Shown here one piece after another: positions 1 to 9,659 of a stretch of 64,000 bases of DNA (positions are counted from its first letter, which is position 1; each line of letters begins with the position of its first letter). The position numbers were made by a program, and so were the translations under genes. The stretch comes from Ophiura sarsii (taxonomy: Eukaryota; Echinodermata; Ophiuroidea; Amphilepidida; Ophiuridae): assembly GCA_035610835.1 (NCBI GenBank), contig CM069457.1, positions 16,400,149 to 16,464,148 of the forward strand, in the 5' to 3' direction. The notes below the pieces were generated by a model. The model did not search any database, was not told the origin of the DNA, and worked only from the letters and a program-made list of their open reading frames with translations.

Positions 1-885
1 ATAAAATCAGTTTTAGAAGCCTACCTATGACTTACAATTTGCAAATTTGAGGGGTTTTCTTTAATTTCTGAAGGTTTTGACATTTTTTGAATAAATAAAA
101 AGAAATTCTCAGCAGTACTAACTCTGTGATCTAATAATTAATGTAGTAACGCTACATTAATGTGATGATCATCAGTTTCTAATTACATGTGTATGCATCA
201 AAAGAAGCAATTCCTGTTAGGAGAGGAGAAACCTGTTCTAAGAGCCTGAGGGACTTATAATTTGCGCATTTGAGATTTTTATATAACATATTCTTGAAGA
301 AAGAAAAAATGATTGTAGTATTTTTTCAAATAATTTAATTTTTATTGATTTCATTTTTTTAAACAAAAACTTACCCAAATTGCCAGATTGAAACAAAATA
401 TAGCATTTCTTTTTTTCTAATAAATATTTTGAATTGTATATAATATACTATTAATTACTAAATTTGATTTCACAGAGTCAAATAAATTGCAAAATATCAT
501 GAGGCCGTTTGCGATCGTCATATTTGCTGTGATCTGTATTCCTTTTTGATTAGGAGTACAAATGATCGGGGGTTTTTGTGGGTTTTTTAAATTTTTGTTT
601 TGTTGTTTAATTTTTCTTCTGCAAAAAAAGAGAAAAGAAATCAGGGCCAGGGTATATTAGGGTCGAGCAGGTTTCGTCAATACAACAATTGGTTGGGGTG
701 GGGTTTTTTTTGGGGGGGTTGTGTGCCTTAGGTCTGGTCAGACCAGCCCAAACTATTCGCAGTTCATTCTGATGAAGTGCAAAGTAACATGCCTCATAGT
801 CCTTTGAACAAAAGGAAATCCTTAACCTAAATACTTCAATAATAGGTTGTAAAGTTCACCAATATGGTAACAAGGAACAATTACT
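1..885. other. AT-rich stretch with no gene seen
   Basis: Mostly A/T-rich sequence with T- and A-runs and a short GT-rich patch near 690-720. I see no open frame of note, no inverted repeat and no match to the other repeat families of this window. Confidence 0.6.
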
Positions 886-1130
886 GACAATATTTTGTAA
901 CATCAGCACAATTTTTCCTCTAACCAATCCATGGCCCATGTTTCCCCAAACAATCCATAGCCCATGACCTTATAACTAGTTGATAATCCAATAACAACCA
1001 CTTGAGTAGCTCATCCCCAATAAAAACATGGCCGTTATTAAAAACGTTGATTCCTCGCATCTCCTGAGCGAGCTCCAAATGGTGCGTCCAATACCACTGT
1101 GAGTGAGCTTTCAATTGGTGTGTACATTAC

Positions 1131-1416
1131 TTAACATATCAATGCGGCTATTAGTTTTACCATGTACATGTACAAAACAGATTTTTCAGAAATTTCCCCA
1201 AGTCTATCTCAAGGACTACTGAACCAATCTGAGACGAATATACCTGGTATATTCGTCTCAGGAACCAATACTAGGCAGGTTTGTACTTATGTCAATGCAT
1301 TTCTCATGGTGATTCCAAATATGGTAATAAAATTCAATAATTTTAACATTTTTAAAACATTTTGTGAAGTTTTGGGAATGTCGTCTGCAGACGCCTGCCG
1401 CATGGAAAGTGTTTAA
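1131..1416. mobile_element. TTAA-flanked MITE, family A, copy 1
   Basis: It starts at TTAA followed by a CGGCTATTAGTTTTACC block and ends with a GCCGCATGGAAAGTG block before TTAA, the arrangement seen in the other family A copies. The interior carries family words such as the accaatactaggcagg and tctgcagacgcctgccgc segments. TTAA target sites with CACTTTCC-type inverted ends are what piggyBac-like non-autonomous elements show; the superfamily is inferred, as no transposase is present. This copy contains a 33-bp hairpin insertion at 1229-1261. Confidence 0.7.
1229..1261. mobile_element. 33-bp perfect hairpin with 8-bp flanking duplication
   Basis: The sequence is a perfect palindrome with two 16-base arms around a single T; the left arm is CTGAGACGAATATACC. 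It is bounded by the direct repeat GAACCAAT at 1221-1228 and 1262-1269. The second array unit (about 1724-1731) has GAACCAAT once with no insert, so the empty site is visible. An 8-bp duplication is the signature of hAT-type insertion, but 33 bp is very short for a transposon; a template-switch event is the main alternative. Confidence 0.8.
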
Positions 1417-1632
1417 AATATTTGTAACATCAGCACAGTTTTTCCTCTACCCCAATCTACAACCCTTGACCTTATAACTAGTTGATAATCCGATAACAAC
1501 CACTTGAGTAGCTCATCCCCAATAAAAACATGGCCGTTATTAAAAACGTTGATTCCTCGCATCTCCTGAGCAAGCTCCAAATGGTGCGTCCAATACCCCT
1601 GTGAGTGAGCTTTCAATTGGTGTGTACATTAC

Positions 1633-1878
1633 TTAACATATCCATGCGGCTATTAGTTTTACCATGTACATGTACAAAACAGATTTTTCAGAAATTTTCC
1701 CCAAGTCTATCTCAAGGACTACTGAACCAATACTAGGCAGGTTTGTGCTTATGTCAATGTATTTCTCATGGTGATTCCAAATATGGTAATGAAATTCAAT
1801 AATTTTAACATTTTTAAAACATTTTGTGAAGTTTTGGGAATGCCGTCTGCAGACGCCTGCCGCAGGGAAAGTGTTTAA
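1633..1878. mobile_element. TTAA-flanked MITE, family A, copy 2
   Basis: Second family A copy within the tandem array, from TTAA at 1633-1636 to TTAA at 1875-1878. It lacks the 33-bp hairpin present in copy 1 and so serves as its empty-site reference. The terminal GGAAAGTG block and the tctgcagacgcctgccgc motif are intact. Confidence 0.7.
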
Positions 1879-2380
1879 AATATTTTGTGAAGTTTTATGA
1901 ATGCCGTCTGCAGACGCCTACCGCATGGAAAGTGTTTAAAATATTTTGTAACATCAGCACAGTTTTTCCTCTACCCCAATCTACAACCCATGACCTTATA
2001 ACTAGTTGATAATCCGATAACAACCACTTGAGTAGCTCATCCCCAATAAAAACATGGCCGTTATTAAAAACGGTGATTCCTCGCATCTCCTGAGCGAGCT
2101 CCAAATGGTGCGTCCAATACCCCTGCGAGTGAGCTTTCAATTGGTGTGTACATTACTTAACTGGCGCATAAATAATGCAGGCCCTTTATTGATTCTAACG
2201 TTGTTCTACTCCAATTAACCTGACGCAGAGTGATATTCTTGTACGGTGATTTTGCATTGCGCTCACATTTTTATCCCGTTTCAGACGTTGTTATATTCAA
2301 CAGTTTCTTTCACATTTCTATCCATAGATTTTTATAGACACAAGATGAGAAATTGATTCACAATTTACGATATTCACTTA

Positions 2381-2760
2381 AGGTTGGTGTCAACCCCAAA
2401 AATGTGAAAAATAGAGAGCGCCGTAACTTAAACTATAACTGTGATGAATGTAAAAGTATACATTTATGGAATGGAAATGAGTCAGAGATTCCATTTTTGA
2501 TATCAAATTTCACTAAAAATGTCGATTTTTGACAAAATGGCAAAAAATCAATTTTTTGGTTAAAAAATCTTGGACAGGCTACAAAAGTCAATTTTGAGTT
2601 AAAAATGCTGAAATTTGCTAGAAACCATGTTAAGACAAAACTCTAGGAGTAGTATTTTTAAATTATTATTTTAGGCCTTACTTTTGAAAATTTTGACCAA
2701 AAAGTGATTGATGCTTGGGAAATTGTGTGCAATTTTTTTTTTTGATCTTCAAACGATGTT
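2381..2760. repeat. Dispersed repeat X, copy 1
   Basis: Words from this segment recur in the same order at 24984-25260: a caaccc...ggcgcc start, then actataa-tgtgatg, agtatacatt, gaaatgagtcagaga-tccattttt and the ttgaccaaaaagtg block near the right end. Divergence is high and no terminal inverted repeats or coding content are visible, so the class is unknown. Confidence 0.55.
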
Positions 2761-2959
2761 TATTTTGTTATGAGCTGAAGAGGACATCTTAAACAACAAG
2801 TTCCCCCTCCCCACACCCTATCAATCAATGTTGGGACACTTTGAATAACTACTGAAGACATTTTGCCCATTTAGCCTGACCCCATTGAAAAACCAAAAAA
2901 AGATCTAGATAACTAAAAATATAAAACTGAGGCTACACTTAAACAAACAAAAAGCACCT

Positions 2960-4015
2960 TTATATCTTCATAAGCGAAAAAGATTCCCTAACCAACCGTC
3001 CAGCAGCTCGTTAAGACCAACGTGATTTATTTACGTAAAGTATCACCTGACAAGCCATCTTTTTTTCTTGCTAATCTTCCTGTAGCACATTTTACTCTCA
3101 TATTAACGAGACATTTTTACACACCGATGATTATCTAGGCTGGCGTAAATTAATCAAGATGGGCTCAAAATGAAGGACATTCTTGCTCACTGTATAGCAG
3201 TGGCGTACCCAGAATAAGCCCGTCGGTAAATTCGAGCCTCCGTCGGTAGATTCGCGTATGTGACCATGCATTTTTGTGCCCGGTTTCGCTACCCCCCCCC
3301 CCCCCCCCCCACTTATCAAGATTTCAGCTGCTGACGGGAAAAAAATTGGTATGTTTTACGATTTTTTTTTTGGAGTCTGTAAAAAAAAATTGTCGGTAAA
3401 TCATGCCTTTTGTCGGTACAACTATGGTCGGGCCTGTTTCCAAAAGCTGGGTACGCCACTGCTGTATAGGACTTTAGCGCATGTATCGGAAAGAGAATCT
3501 TTATGCATTATCCAAATGATAAAATGATGGGTGTCATCCCTGCATTTGGCCAAAATAAAATCATTGTTTGGTTGTCATTAACATCCCTCTCTACAAAAGG
3601 CTTGTGGTTACCTGTGAAATTTTGGGGAGTTAAAAATGTAAGGGAAAAAACATGATATTTTCATAAGTGAAAAAAAAAAGATCCGAACCAACAGTCGGAG
3701 CATCAGATCAGATCATTTAGACCGACGTGATTTATTTACGTCAAGTAACACCTGTCAAGCCATCATTTTCCCTCCTAATATTCCGGTTGCCCTTTTTTAC
3801 TCTCACGTTAATGAGACATTTTTACACACCAATGATTATCTAGGCTGGCGTAAAATAATCGAGATGGGTTTAGAACGAAGGACATTCTTACTCACTGTAT
3901 AGGGCTTTAGCGTCTGTATCGGGAAGAATCTATTATGCTGGATGATTATAATGATAAAATGATGAGTGTCATTTCAGCATTCGGCCAAAATTAAATTATT
4001 CTTTGGTTTTCATCC
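2960..4015. repeat. Tandem segmental duplication, two copies
   Basis: Copy 1 (about 2965-3560, including a 272-bp hAT insertion with its duplication) and copy 2 (about 3655-4015) share in order the words cgtgatttatttacgt, gagacatttttacacacc, gattatctaggctggcgtaa, ggacattctt and gataaaatgatg. Copies differ by scattered substitutions, so the duplication is not recent. No open frame runs through either copy. Confidence 0.8.
3198..3461. mobile_element. Non-autonomous hAT element with 8-bp target duplication
   Basis: Ends are CAGTGGCGTACCCAG and its exact reverse complement. Flanks are CTGTATAG at 3190-3197 and again at 3462-3469. The paralogous segment near 3895-3905 carries CTGTATAG once, uninterrupted, which is the empty site. 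Length 264 bp, with a 19-base C run at 3292-3310 inside. The 8-bp duplication and CAGTGGCGTA-type end are typical of hAT elements. The insert has no transposase and must have been moved in trans. Confidence 0.9.
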
Positions 4016-4690
4016 ACCCTATTTTACAAATAATGTTTTAACATTTCAAGAACACTTTACCAAAAGTGCCCCCTTTTTGTGCAAAAATCAATGGCTGAAT
4101 TGCATCGAAAATATTAATACCCTATACTGTTTCTAGTGCACCTGTTTTTAACTTTTCTGTTGCCGAGGCAACACATGCATACAACCACAGTGCGTTTATC
4201 TTCAACCAATTGAAGGCAGCACTTTATAGGAAGAAGAAGAAGAAGTTTAACACTCTCAGCCAGCATGGTTCAGCCTGAAACCTTTTTTGTAAGGAACGCT
4301 AAATAATGTTCAGGATAAACTCTATTTCAATAACACAGAATATTTTTCTTCTTCTGTCCACCAAAACAAAATTGTCAACTTTTGGGCAACATTTAGAACA
4401 ATAATAATCAGCAGTCAATTTCAGTGAAACACCACCGGGATTTAATTATAATTATCTGCAATTATTTCAAACGACAGGCACTTTTCTCCAATACTTAGAA
4501 TAATCATGCATATCCGCAGTCAATTTTGAGGGAAACCACCAGGTTTTAATGCTCCTCTGCAAATATTTCAAGAGACAGGCTCTCCCAATAATACAACACG
4601 TGTGTGCACCTGGATACAACCCCTGCGAGCATTCTAAATCTATTGATCGCGCGCATACGTGCATGCTTTAATTTTAATCAGAGGCATTCC
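4016..4690. repeat. Unassigned stretch with a ~105-bp tandem duplication
   Basis: Within it, about 4403-4485 and 4508-4590 are two diverged copies of one unit sharing gcagtcaattt, accaccgggatttaat versus accaccaggttttaat, and the gacaggc word. Apart from a short AAG run near 4232-4243 I see nothing else and no coding signal. Confidence 0.5.
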
Positions 4691-4724
4691 CCAACATAAG
4701 TGTAGAGTTGCCAGATATATACAA

Positions 4725-5320
4725 ATGTAGCCCAATTAAGGTGCTGTAGAATAGCCCAATTAATAATATCATAGTAAGAGATGGCGGCATGGCCCAATTT
4801 GTGGTGATAAATAGCATAATTTATACGGAAATACGGCCTAATTCATGTTAAATGTGGCCCAATTTATGGTAAATGTGGCCCAATCTATTAAAGGTAGCCC
4901 AATTTTGATTAAAAGTAGGCTAATTATGCATTATCAAGCAGCCCAATTTATTGTGAAAATGGCCAGATTTTGATTGAAATTGCCCAATTTGTGTAATCAG
5001 GCCGCCCAATTAAAGGTAGCCCAACTTGACGTAAAATATAGTCCGATTAGTAATAACATAGGCATATTTATACGGAAAAGTAGTCCTTTGTGAAATATAG
5101 CCCAATAAATGCCCCATCTATGATAAGTAGCCCAAATGTATGTCCAGTGACAGTACAAAGTTTTCAAGTTTGTAAGATAACCCAATGTTTGTGTGAAACA
5201 TTTGAAAAAAAATCTAATTATCGGGTAGTACTATTTGGCACTAAAGATGGCCCAATTTGCCGCGACATGAAAAATATGATGCAGTGAAAAATAGTCTATA
5301 TATCACTGATAGTGTATGGA
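4725..5320. repeat. Degenerate minisatellite built on GTAGCCCAATT
   Basis: The words (t)agcccaatt, ggcccaattt and close variants recur every 20-40 bases about twenty times, separated by AT-rich filler such as tatggtaaatgtg. The units are too diverged for a single period. Small open frames on both strands here are repeat artefacts. The same TAGCCCAA word, often as the palindrome gcccaattgggc, reappears near 38300 and 43970-45420. Confidence 0.65.
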
Positions 5321-5524
5321 ATGGTTTCTCAATTTATGGTGAGAAAAAGGGTAACCTACATGTAAATTAGCCTCCAACCTAACCCAATACATTTCTAAAT
5401 CGATTAGATTCCGACAGAAGTTAAAGGTGTCCCTGACTAGGCTACTAGAGTACAGATTTGTCAACCCCCTTAGCTCAATGAGTCAGCAATTAGATAGATG
5501 TAGCGAAAAAATACACAGAGCCAA

Positions 5525-6410
5525 CACCAAAGACGATTTTAAAGACACCACCACAATGCATTGCGTTTTTGCAAAATGCCTTAATTCTGGTCTCTAATTT
5601 GTCTCAGTTCCCGAATGAGACCTGTTCAGGGGCGGACTGGGACCTGAAAGCGGCCGTGGCAAAATTATTAAAGCGGCCCTTTTTGACCATGTCAGGCAGA
5701 AGTATGTCGTCCCGGTAGTAAATTTTCGTAAAAGGTTGCCCCAATTTTTTTCCCAGTCAGTCAACTCGTGAATGGGGGGGGGGGGGGGGGGGGAGGGTCA
5801 AAAAAATTTGCACGGTCAAAAAATTTCACACGGTCACAATATTTCGCACAGTCACAAATTTTCCAACGGTCACAAAATTTCGCACGGTCACAAATTTTCG
5901 CACAGTCATAAATTTTCACACAGCCACAAAATTTGAGTAACCGGCCCTGAGAGGCCCGAAACCAAGCGGCCCATGTGCCGATCGCCACAACGCCACAGTG
6001 GCCAGTCCGCCCCTGGACCTGTTACACAAAATGAACCAGTGTGCATTAGGAGATATGGTCCAATAAACACGCCAAAAATCAATAGAAAACAAAGACATTT
6101 TGCAACTTCAATTCAAATTTTGACAGGGAAAACATTGAGCAATTATGACATGTTGCATATCATTTTAAAGCTTGTTTTCTGAGCATTTTGAATCTGGACA
6201 AACCTGATAATTAAAATGTCCTATTTAACTCTCATTTTGTGATGACAGGTCTCATATGCACACACTCATAGCTCTTGGATTCTAGTTTTCATCAATGAAT
6301 TAATTAGCTATCAGATTTTTTCTTTCTTATTTCTAAAACTTGAGCTCGACAAATGCATCGTGTGGAAAAAGCTTTAATTGGTTGGCGTTCGTGCAATGTA
6401 TTGTGGAAGA
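5525..6410. repeat. Dispersed repeat DD, copy 1, split by a hAT element
   Basis: The flanks of the hAT element at 5627-6015 match a continuous-looking segment at about 19700-19945: gacaccaccacaatgc, gtttttgcaaaatgcc and aatttgtctc on the left, and agctcgacaaatgcatcgtg plus aaaaagcttta on the right. The interior differs between copies. No terminal inverted repeats or coding potential were recognised. Confidence 0.65.
5627..6015. mobile_element. Non-autonomous hAT element with perfect 8-bp duplication
   Basis: Ends are CAGGGGCGGACTGG and its exact reverse complement. GACCTGTT occurs immediately outside on both sides (5619-5626 and 6016-6023). The interior has a 20-base G run (5774-5793) followed by about seven degenerate copies of an ~18-bp unit of the form ggtcacaaaatttcgcac, which produces a Cys/Asp/Lys-rich minus-strand reading frame of no evident significance. 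A related interior, without these ends, lies at about 52650-52790. Confidence 0.9.
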
Positions 6411-6419
6411 CCTTTAAAT

Positions 6420-6860
6420 CTTCTTTGAGCCCATCACAGAAGATGAGTCAGCCTACCAGCGAAGGTTTCAACGAAGACTAATCAAGCCTGCCGTCAATTA
6501 GGCGCAAAAGGTTTAGTCAAAGTTGGCGTCGATTAGTGCCGCTTTTTTGTTTGGATAGACGATGGCTCATCGTTAGAATTCGCACTACACGCACGTATGT
6601 CAACTGACTTTCCATGGTGGTTCACTGATCTATATATAATTCAAGCTCCTTCAGTCAATTTTTTTGCATTATATTTTTTTTCTTCCTCCAGTTAGGGGCC
6701 AGCAGTAGAAAATATGAATTGTCATATGTAAGTCAACTTTAATTACTTCATACCCAGTGTCCAACAACCAGCTCTCTCTCTACTGACATAACATCCCTGC
6801 ACTAATAATAAGACAATAGGCAACATAAGTCACATATTTTAAAATGTGGGTTTATGACAG
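6420..6860. other. No gene or repeat recognised
   Basis: AT-rich sequence with stop codons in all frames. No inverted repeat, tandem repeat or match to other window families was noticed. Confidence 0.5.
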
Positions 6861-6862
6861 AC

Positions 6863-7127
6863 CAGCCCTTTTATGGCAAAAGGATGTATCTTATATGTAG
6901 TTTTCTAACAGTATACTTCCTTTTAACATGATCAAAGTTAGCTTTTTTTTTCTCCATAAATCATATAGTGGTAAAAGGCAGTATATTACTTTTATTGTCT
7001 TTACAAGTAGCAACCTTTTCCTAAGTGATGATTATTGAACTAAGTTAACACAATCCATGTTAAAAGGAAGTGTATCATTAGGAAAGTACATATAAGATAC
7101 ATCCTTTTGCCATAAAAGGGCTGAGAC
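6863..7127. mobile_element. Fold-back MITE with ~67-bp inverted arms
   Basis: Left arm (about 6863-6932) starts CAGCCCTTTTATGGCAAAAG and the right arm (about 7058-7127) is its reverse complement with a few mismatches; both continue through the gatgtatcttatatgta and aacttccttttaacatg-like words. The loop is AT-rich and non-coding. No certain target duplication is visible; the CAG...CTG termini would suit hAT. Confidence 0.75.
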
Positions 7128-7590
7128 ACTCTTATATGATTTAATGATGTCGGTTGGGTAAGTGCAATAAGGGGCAAGATCATCTTTCTAGTATATCTCA
7201 TCAAAAGGGACCACACTGATCTTGCATTCCTCCTACGCTTGGGACATACGACTCCCTTCCCTCAGTTTATACCACTGCCACTGAAAGTCATCATTAGATA
7301 GATTAAAGTTAATGCCAGACATTTCTATCGATTTCTGTTGATGGATTTATCAACACCACCCCCCCCCCCCCTTAATAATTCAATTTTCTGCAATCAAATT
7401 TGTCCTTTTAAATTGCCTGAAATTATAAATTTGATAAAAAAGTTGATAAAAAAGTGTCTATAAATCCCATCCAATAAATGTCCAAATTTATGCCACCAAC
7501 AAATGCTATTGTTCTTGGAATAAAACCATCTAATGAATGCTCAATATGTACGTACACACCCCTACACACCGTGCGAGCAAAGTGTATCCT
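7128..7590. other. No gene recognised; short poly-C run
   Basis: Contains a C run near 7361-7371. Two overlapping opposite-strand frames at 7423-7699 reach into the family D element and look like chance frames. Nothing else noted. Confidence 0.5.
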
Positions 7591-8168
7591 AATAACTGGG
7601 CTATTCCATTTGAAATCCATACACCCTCTTATTGAAGACATAACCTTAATCTTGCACACAGGGAGTGTGTATTTCAAATGGTATTACCCATCCAGGTAAC
7701 CCCATTTGACATTAATATTCAAAGTGGGGGAAGATTGAGGTAATGTCTTCCAAAGGGGGCAAGGCTCAAGATAAGGGGGCGCTGGGTGATTGTTTACCCC
7801 TCGGTTCTCCTGCCATAGCGCCTGGTTTAATGCTGAAAAATAAACAACCGGGCGCTGATATTTTGTCCAAACCAGCGCCCGTTGACGATCGGGAACAGGG
7901 CTGGAAAAAATGGTTTTTTCCCTGCAAGGGAGTTGCTGTTTCCCACGAACCCAATGGTTGCGAAGCACTCATTGCGCCGCGCGAAACAGCGCCAGGGGGC
8001 AGTGTGAGGGGGGTGTCCCCCCTGAGATGGTAGTGCTTTTTGAAAAATGAGACTGCAATTGGCGCGATTTGGTGCACCTTTTTTGGCGATTTAAAACAAT
8101 TTGCGATAAGGTCCAATTGATGCTATTTTGTACATCATTTTATTTAATATCGGCTGTATTGCTCTATA

Positions 8169-8875
8169 CAGGGTGGTCCAAACAAAACTATACCCAACTT
8201 TGGAGGCCATTTTCTCCTAGATAATAAAATATGTTAGTAATTTGGTTTGCATATTGTTAAAGCATATATGTGACCAGTCGCGTCAAAAAGGACATGTTGT
8301 CGGCAAACACAGTTTTGAGGTAGAGGGCAATATATTTGGTGAAATATAAAGAAAATAATAGACAAAAATATGCTTCTTCAATTCATATCTTGTGATTGCA
8401 AAGTCCTATTACATTCAACATGGTATCATTTCAAAGCTTAAAATGTGCTCTTTCAAGTCATACCAATACATCAGAATTGACTCTGGTCTCCAACATGTCC
8501 ATTTTGACGTGACGGGTCACATATCGTTGAGCATTATTGGTGAAAATAGGGAAGAGCTTCTTTTCAATATTTCAAGAATATTTGAAGCTCTCGCAAAAAC
8601 ATTTGCCACAGGACTATCGCGTCATAACATTATTGTGTCATATCATATTCAAACATGTTGATGCATTGACAGCTCCCGTGGAAAAGCCATTTTTACACAT
8701 ACTCGCTAAAAATAGCAATATCTCAAAAATTGTTAATGTAATATCTTCCCTATTTTCACCAATAATGCTCAACGATATATGCTTTAATAATATGCGAACC
8801 AAATTACTAAAATATTTTATCATCTAGGAGAAAATGGCCTCCAAAGTTGGGTATAGTTTTTTTTGGACCACCCTG
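8169..8875. mobile_element. TA-flanked fold-back element, mariner-type ends
   Basis: Ends CAGGGTGGTCCAAACAAAAC and reverse complement, with TA on both sides (8167-8168 and 8876-8877). The arms of about 140 bp agree closely once the inner insertion 8269-8521 is removed. Frames at 8392-8661 and 8537-8827 run across the arms and are not genes. The end sequence resembles those of Tc1/mariner-type non-autonomous elements; this is an inference from ends and target site only. Confidence 0.85.
8269..8521. mobile_element. TA-flanked MITE inside the left arm of the fold-back
   Basis: Ends TGTGACC-AGTCGCGTCAAAA and TTTTGACGTGACGGGTCACA, plus the paired word ggacatgttg/caacatgtcc. Target TA at 8267-8268 and 8522-8523. 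Removing it, with one TA, restores the left arm to aaagcatatatcgttgagc, which is exactly what the right arm near 8760-8785 reads in reverse complement. The empty site is therefore preserved within the same element. Confidence 0.92.
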
Positions 8876-9223
8876 TACTCTAAACAAAAATCTTTTTAAA
8901 AAAATCTAAAAAATGGGGAATTTCCCGCGAGATGGCAACATTTCCCGGCAAGGAGCTTGCCGTTTTGCCGGATTTTTCCAGCCCTAATCGGGAAGCTTGC
9001 CCAAGACATCAAATTTTGATTTGACATTGCTGCCAGGCTGGATGGATATTTTGTTCAGATTCTGGTTCCAGTATTTTTTGGAAGTCTCCACAATTCATAA
9101 CAGCCAAGTTTTAGCAGTAAAAATATTCATTTTTATCAGCGAAAACCAATCCTAATTGTGTTCACTATCATGTAGTGCCGGGCCGCTGACGGCATGATTG
9201 TGGGATTTCCCTTATATTAGATG

Positions 9224-9579
9224 CAGAGATGTAACTGAGTGATTGAGAGATTTCCTGAAAAATTGTGAAGGGTGAAGCATAGCGAGCGAAGCGAGCGGAG
9301 CTCTCGCACCTCAAGGCACGCGGTGTCAAAATTTTATAGGGGCTTGTCTGGAGAATAGGATATAGAGTATCACCCCCCCCCCCCCCCTAAAAAAACTCTT
9401 TTTATGCTGAAATATCATCATCCGATTCCGGAAATGCCAACAAACAAACAAAAACAAAAACAAACAATAAAAATTAATTTTAAAAAAAAAATTTAAAAAA
9501 TCTTTTCCTTCTTCCAAAAATCCACAAAAATCCAGATTTTTTTTTTTATGGCCTAATTTCCGGAAAAATCACATCTCTG
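9224..9579. mobile_element. Element with CAGAGATGT ends and 6-bp direct flanks
   Basis: Ends CAGAGATGT and ACATCTCTG, with TAGATG directly outside each end (9218-9223 and 9580-9585). Subterminal ttcctgaaaaatt and ttccggaaaaatc also pair in part. The interior includes the run gcgagcgaagcgagcggagc near 9280-9300 and a 15-base C run at 9373-9387. hAT elements normally give 8 bp, so a 6-bp flank leaves the class open. Confidence 0.65.
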
Positions 9580-9659
9580 TAGATGTAGCGATATGCAAAA
9601 GGCGAGTTTACTTCTCAGTTAAAAAGGGGGGTGTGGATTTCCAATGGAATAGCCCCTTG

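Larger units (their letters stand above)
886..2160. repeat. Tandem array, ~525-bp unit, about 2.4 copies
   Basis: The segment beginning with the word catcagcaca recurs at about 901, 1428 and 1952, giving spacings of about 525 bp. Each full unit holds a ~240-bp part followed by a family A MITE of 245-285 bp. The 240-bp part is open on the minus strand in all three copies with nearly the same ~60-residue peptide (MKAHSQ...HHLELAQEMRG...), but this simply reflects copy identity; there is no recognised domain and no supporting exon structure. The third unit ends at about 2160, after which unrelated sequence begins. A duplicated family A right end lies at about 1880-1941, so the array has been rearranged internally. 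Confidence 0.85.
7896..8986. mobile_element. hAT element inserted in family E copy, with 8-bp duplication
   Basis: The left end is CAGGGCTGGAAAAAA and the right end TTTTTCCAGCCCTA, complementary except for the last base. ATCGGGAA lies on both sides (7888-7895 and 8987-8994). Subterminal sequence also pairs loosely (ctgcaagggagttgc versus gcaaggagcttgc). The minus-strand 116-residue frame at 7766-8116 and its opposite-strand partner follow GC-rich palindromic sequence and have no recognisable domain. The mariner-type element at 8169-8875 is inserted inside. Confidence 0.85.
7760..9622. mobile_element. hAT-like element family E, copy 1, itself split
   Basis: The left end CAAGGCTCAAGATAA and following ~130 bp (gcgctggg, gcgcctggt, gctgatattttgtccaaacc) match the intact family copy at 48676-48960. 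The right end is eroded (ttacttctcag in place of ttatcttgag). AAAGGGGG flanks both sides, consistent with an 8-bp hAT duplication. Two other elements sit inside: 7896-8986 and 9224-9579. Confidence 0.65.
7596..9657. mobile_element. Palindromic MITE family D, split by nested insertions
   Basis: The left part from 7596 has GGGCTATTCCATTTGAAATC, the cacagggagtgtg word and aatgtcttccaaaggggg, and the right end at about 9623-9656 has ggggtgtgga-ttccaatgga-atagcccc. Together these give the layout of the complete copy at 14725-14913. The split occurs at AAAGGGGG, which is present on both sides of the inserted DNA (7752-7759 and 9623-9630). Everything from 7760 to 9622 is therefore later insertion. 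Confidence 0.75.

Noticed and set aside
920..2140. Gene family of MKAHSQ...HHLELAQEMRG peptides
   Set aside because: Three near-identical minus frames exist because the DNA is a tandem array; no domain and no extension beyond the repeat.
7766..8116. Opposing frames of 94-116 codons near 7.7-8.1 kb
   Set aside because: They lie across the junction of two nested hAT elements with GC-rich palindromic sequence; both strands are open and neither gives a known transposase.
9280..9300. Bacterial contamination suggested by gcgagcgaagcgagcggagc
   Set aside because: The run sits inside an element with its own ends and direct repeats, within clearly eukaryotic repeat DNA.
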